Assembly (NCBI GenBank): GCA_021852325.1
Contig: JAJZNM010000031.1
Location: 1-7,243 of the forward strand
DNA: 7,243 nucleotides
Origin: Pseudomonadota bacterium
Lineage (GTDB): Bacteria > Pseudomonadota > Gammaproteobacteria > JAKAQQ01
Direction of reading: 5' to 3'
Shown: piece after piece, positions 4,691 through 7,243 of the stretch
How positions within the stretch are numbered: the stretch's first letter is position 1
Layout of the letters: each line of letters opens with the position of its first letter
The notes under the pieces: model-generated
What the model saw: the letters and a program-made list of their open reading frames with translations, nothing else
What the model was told of the DNA's origin: nothing
The model's database searches: none
Translations under genes and position numbers: made by a program

Positions 4691-7243
4691 ATGACAAAGC
4701 GCAATCCTGTGAGGCAAGCAGTGCGTGCGGCCCTCGTGGCCAGTGCATCTGCTGCTGTCGTCGCTACACCAGCTGCGCTGGCCCAATCGAGTTCGAAAAC
4801 CACCAAGCTCGCCAAAATCGAGGTCGTGGGTTCACGAATTTTAAGGACCAGCACGGTCACGGCCCAGCCCGTCGTGGTGCTCACCCGGCAGCAGCTCAAC
4901 TTGACCGGTGAAGTCACAATCGGAGGCATTCTCCAGTCGATTTCACAGTCGGGGGCGGCACTCAACACGCAGACCAACAACGGCAATGATGGTGATACCT
5001 TCATTGACCTCCACAATCTCGGTTCGGCACGGGTCCTCGTCCTGGTCAATGGTCACCGATGGATTCCCACGCTGGGCGGTTCGGTCGACCTCAACACGAT
5101 CCCATCAGCGATCATCTCCCGGATCGAGATCCTGCTGGATGGGGCCTCGCCGATTTACGGGTCGGATGCCATCGCGGGTGTGATCGACATCATCACGGAC
5201 CAGAACTTCAATGGCGCGGAAGCCCATGCCTACATGGGCATTCACGAGCTCCACAATGCCTCACTCGCGGCTAATCCGACCTTGGGACTCTTCTCACCCA
5301 TCCAAGGCGCAACCCACTGGACTGGAAAGTCACAGGAATATGACTTCACGCTGGGTGCAAGCAATAACCGTGCGGGTGCGCTCTTGAGTGTGGGGTACAG
5401 TGAACAGGCTCCAATCATGGCCTCGGATGCCACGATCAGCCAGGTGCCGGTGATCGGCACCGGGGATCTGGCCGGTAACCCCTTCACGGCGGGTGGCGAG
5501 TTCCTCATTGAGGGGCAAGCGGGTCCTTACACGCTGCCGGGCCGGAACTGCCTCCCCTCGAGTGCGCCGGGCGCATCACCCGGAAATACCAGCCTGGGTT
5601 GTAATCTTGCGGGTCCGCTCGATGGTCCCTATGCCAACCCGACCAACTTCAGCGCTGCGGACAACTGGAACTGGGCCCCCTACTATTATCTCTATGCACC
5701 CCAAGAGCAGTGGTACGCCTACAGCCAGGCCCATTACCGGTTCAACTCACATGTCGAGTTTGACACGACTGTTCTCTACAATGACCGTACCTCGCAAACC
5801 CAGTTGGCGTCGACCCCGCTGGTCATGGGCGCTTTCGGAGCCATCGGCTATGGCTCAGCCAACGGCACGTTTCTCGGTGTTTCCGCCACGAATCCCTACA
5901 ACCCGTTCGGGGTTGACCTCGTGCCCTATATTCCCGGAACCGCAGGCTATGCAAACTGGTGCGCACTCTACGGAACGGCGACCTGCAACAGCCAGAGCGA
6001 TGCCATGCTGTTCATGACCCGACGCATGCTCGAGACAGGCCCGCGGATTTTCACGCAGGATGTCAAGACATTCTTCTTCGAAGCTGGACTCAAGGGTTAC
6101 TTCCGGGCCATCGGCCACGATTGGTACTGGAATACCCACTATTCCTATTCCAACCGCTCCAATGTGGGCACGGAGTATGGGTTGGAGGATACCACCCGCA
6201 TGGCACTGGCCCTAGGACCCCTTTCGACCTGTCAGGCCTCGCCCGGGTGTGTTCCGCTCGATCTTTTCGGTGGATACAACATGGCGACCGGACAGGGGAC
6301 GATCACGCCGGCCCAGGCGAGCTACATCTCCTATGTGGGCGTCAACGAGGATGGTGTCACGCAGCGGGACTACTCCGGAAACCTGACGGGCACGCTCTAT
6401 AATCTCCCGGCTGGCCCTCTTGGGCTCGCGATCGGCTATGAATATCTTGAGAATAATGGCTATTTCACTCCCGATCCCCTGGTTGCCGTCGGAGATGCCA
6501 CGACCAACATTTCCGAACCCACGCAAGGTCGTGAAGCTCAGGACGGTGAATACATCGAGCTCGATGTTCCACTGGTCCGTGACATCTTTCTTGTGCACCG
6601 TCTGTCGTTCGATATCGCAAACCGCTGGACACAGGCCACTTGGCAGGGTTTCGCCAATCCCACGACTCCTGTGCCCCCGCATTTTGCCAGCAACAGCTCG
6701 GGACGCCTGGCGTTCAAGTACGCGCCGATCCGGAGCCTACTCTTCCGGGGTAGCTGGTCGCAGGGATTCCGCATTCCCACGATCAGTGATTTCTTTGCTG
6801 GCCAGGGGCAGAGTTTCGACCCGCTGGTCGATCCCTGCGTTGCCAACCCGACCCTTCCGAACTGCCCGGCCCATGCGACCCAGACGGTCACCCAGCTTCC
6901 GGTCACCGTGGGTGGCAACCCCAACCTGACTCCCGAGCGGGCGATCTCACGCACGATCGGATTCGTCTACAGTCCGACTTATCTTCCTGGATTTGACGTC
7001 TCAGCGGATTACTACAAAGTGGAAGTGGTCAATGCCATCACCCCGGGAGGGATCGGCCCGCAAAATATCCTGGACTTCTGTTACAGCGCCGTGAGCCTTG
7101 ACTGCAGCCTGATCCAGCGCTCAAATTCGAACTACAAAGCGAATGGGGAAATCACGGACATCCTTTCGCTCAACGAGAATGTTGGCGCAATCAAGACAGA
7201 AGGATGGGATGTTAATCTCGACTACCGTTTCCCGTCGACGCCG
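4691..7243 (+). CDS. TonB-dependent outer-membrane receptor (3' end outside window)
   Basis: This is a TonB-dependent transporter, which uses proton-motive force delivered by TonB/ExbB/ExbD to bring a scarce substrate across the outer membrane. The frame stays open for 851 residues to the window edge. Residues 1-31 form a signal peptide: Lys/Arg-rich start, Ala/Val-rich core, and cleavage after ALA before Gln32. A TonB-box-like KIEVVGSRI is at 42-50. The plug follows at about 57-175, with IDLHNLGSARVLVLVNGHR (105-123), VDLNTIP (132-138) and IEILLDGASPIYGSDAIAGV (145-164). The rest is barrel, with late landmarks GFRIPTISDFF (692-702) and GNPNLTPERA (742-751). Relatives run to roughly 950-1000 residues, so the last strands are missing here. 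There is no N-terminal STN signalling domain. All ten cysteines fall in five close pairs. Substrate is not predictable: siderophore, glycan and peptide are all possible. A canonical promoter and GGAGG precede it, and it is divergent from the sulfotransferases. Confidence 0.95.
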   Translation, partial: MTKRNPVRQAVRAALVASASAAVVATPAALAQSSSKTTKLAKIEVVGSRILRTSTVTAQPVVVLTRQQLNLTGEVTIGGILQSISQSGAALNTQTNNGNDGDTFIDLHNLGSARVLVLVNGHRWIPTLGGSVDLNTIPSAIISRIEILLDGASPIYGSDAIAGVIDIITDQNFNGAEAHAYMGIHELHNASLAANPTLGLFSPIQGATHWTGKSQEYDFTLGASNNRAGALLSVGYSEQAPIMASDATISQVPVIGTGDLAGNPFTAGGEFLIEGQAGPYTLPGRNCLPSSAPGASPGNTSLGCNLAGPLDGPYANPTNFSAADNWNWAPYYYLYAPQEQWYAYSQAHYRFNSHVEFDTTVLYNDRTSQTQLASTPLVMGAFGAIGYGSANGTFLGVSATNPYNPFGVDLVPYIPGTAGYANWCALYGTATCNSQSDAMLFMTRRMLETGPRIFTQDVKTFFFEAGLKGYFRAIGHDWYWNTHYSYSNRSNVGTEYGLEDTTRMALALGPLSTCQASPGCVPLDLFGGYNMATGQGTITPAQASYISYVGVNEDGVTQRDYSGNLTGTLYNLPAGPLGLAIGYEYLENNGYFTPDPLVAVGDATTNISEPTQGREAQDGEYIELDVPLVRDIFLVHRLSFDIANRWTQATWQGFANPTTPVPPHFASNSSGRLAFKYAPIRSLLFRGSWSQGFRIPTISDFFAGQGQSFDPLVDPCVANPTLPNCPAHATQTVTQLPVTVGGNPNLTPERAISRTIGFVYSPTYLPGFDVSADYYKVEVVNAITPGGIGPQNILDFCYSAVSLDCSLIQRSNSNYKANGEITDILSLNENVGAIKTEGWDVNLDYRFPSTP

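Noticed and set aside
4542..4748. Possible small minus-strand gene of 68 codons over the divergent region
   Set aside because: It crosses the receptor promoter, ribosome binding site and signal-peptide codons, and has no convincing ribosome binding site or recognisable product.
5493..6017. Open frame of 174 codons on the plus strand
   Set aside because: It is an alternative frame within the receptor gene, whose own frame is unbroken and encodes recognisable barrel sequence.
1..7243. Mobile elements, CRISPR arrays and tRNA genes
   Set aside because: No transposase-like protein, terminal repeat pair, regularly spaced repeat or tRNA-like fold was seen on either strand.

Overview
The window reads as a GC-rich Gram-negative chromosome. 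The outer-membrane TonB-dependent receptor shows that directly. The style of receptor, the TPR-sulfotransferases and an amidase resembling the Stenotrophomonas peptide amidase suggest a gammaproteobacterium of the Xanthomonadales/Nevskiales/Steroidobacter type. That placement is inferred from family resemblance only. Coding density is very high. The only real non-coding stretch is the 241-base divergent region at 4450-4690.

Layout from left to right: (1) 1-1047, plus strand, the C-terminal part of an amidase-signature enzyme, cut off at the left edge. (2) 1010-2908, minus strand, a 632-residue TPR-sulfotransferase whose 3' end overlaps the amidase 3' end by 38 bases. (3) 2905-4449, minus strand, a second TPR-sulfotransferase of 514 residues, lying upstream of the first and joined to it by an ATGA stop/start overlap. 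(4) 4450-4690, a divergent control region with an AT-rich core, a good sigma70-type promoter and ribosome binding site facing right, and a possible leaderless promoter facing left. (5) 4691-7243, plus strand, a TonB-dependent receptor with signal peptide, plug and most of the barrel, cut off at the right edge after 851 residues. No stop codon or frameshift interrupts its reading frame.

The two sulfotransferases are diverged paralogues that keep the same PAPS-binding and candidate catalytic residues, so both look active. They are probably co-translated. A divergent outer-membrane importer and a convergent peptide-amidase-like hydrolase beside them suggest a locus that modifies, takes up or breaks down an amide or peptide substrate. 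That link is an inference from gene neighbourhood; the sequence does not identify the substrate. No mobile element, tRNA, rRNA, CRISPR array or phage gene was recognised.
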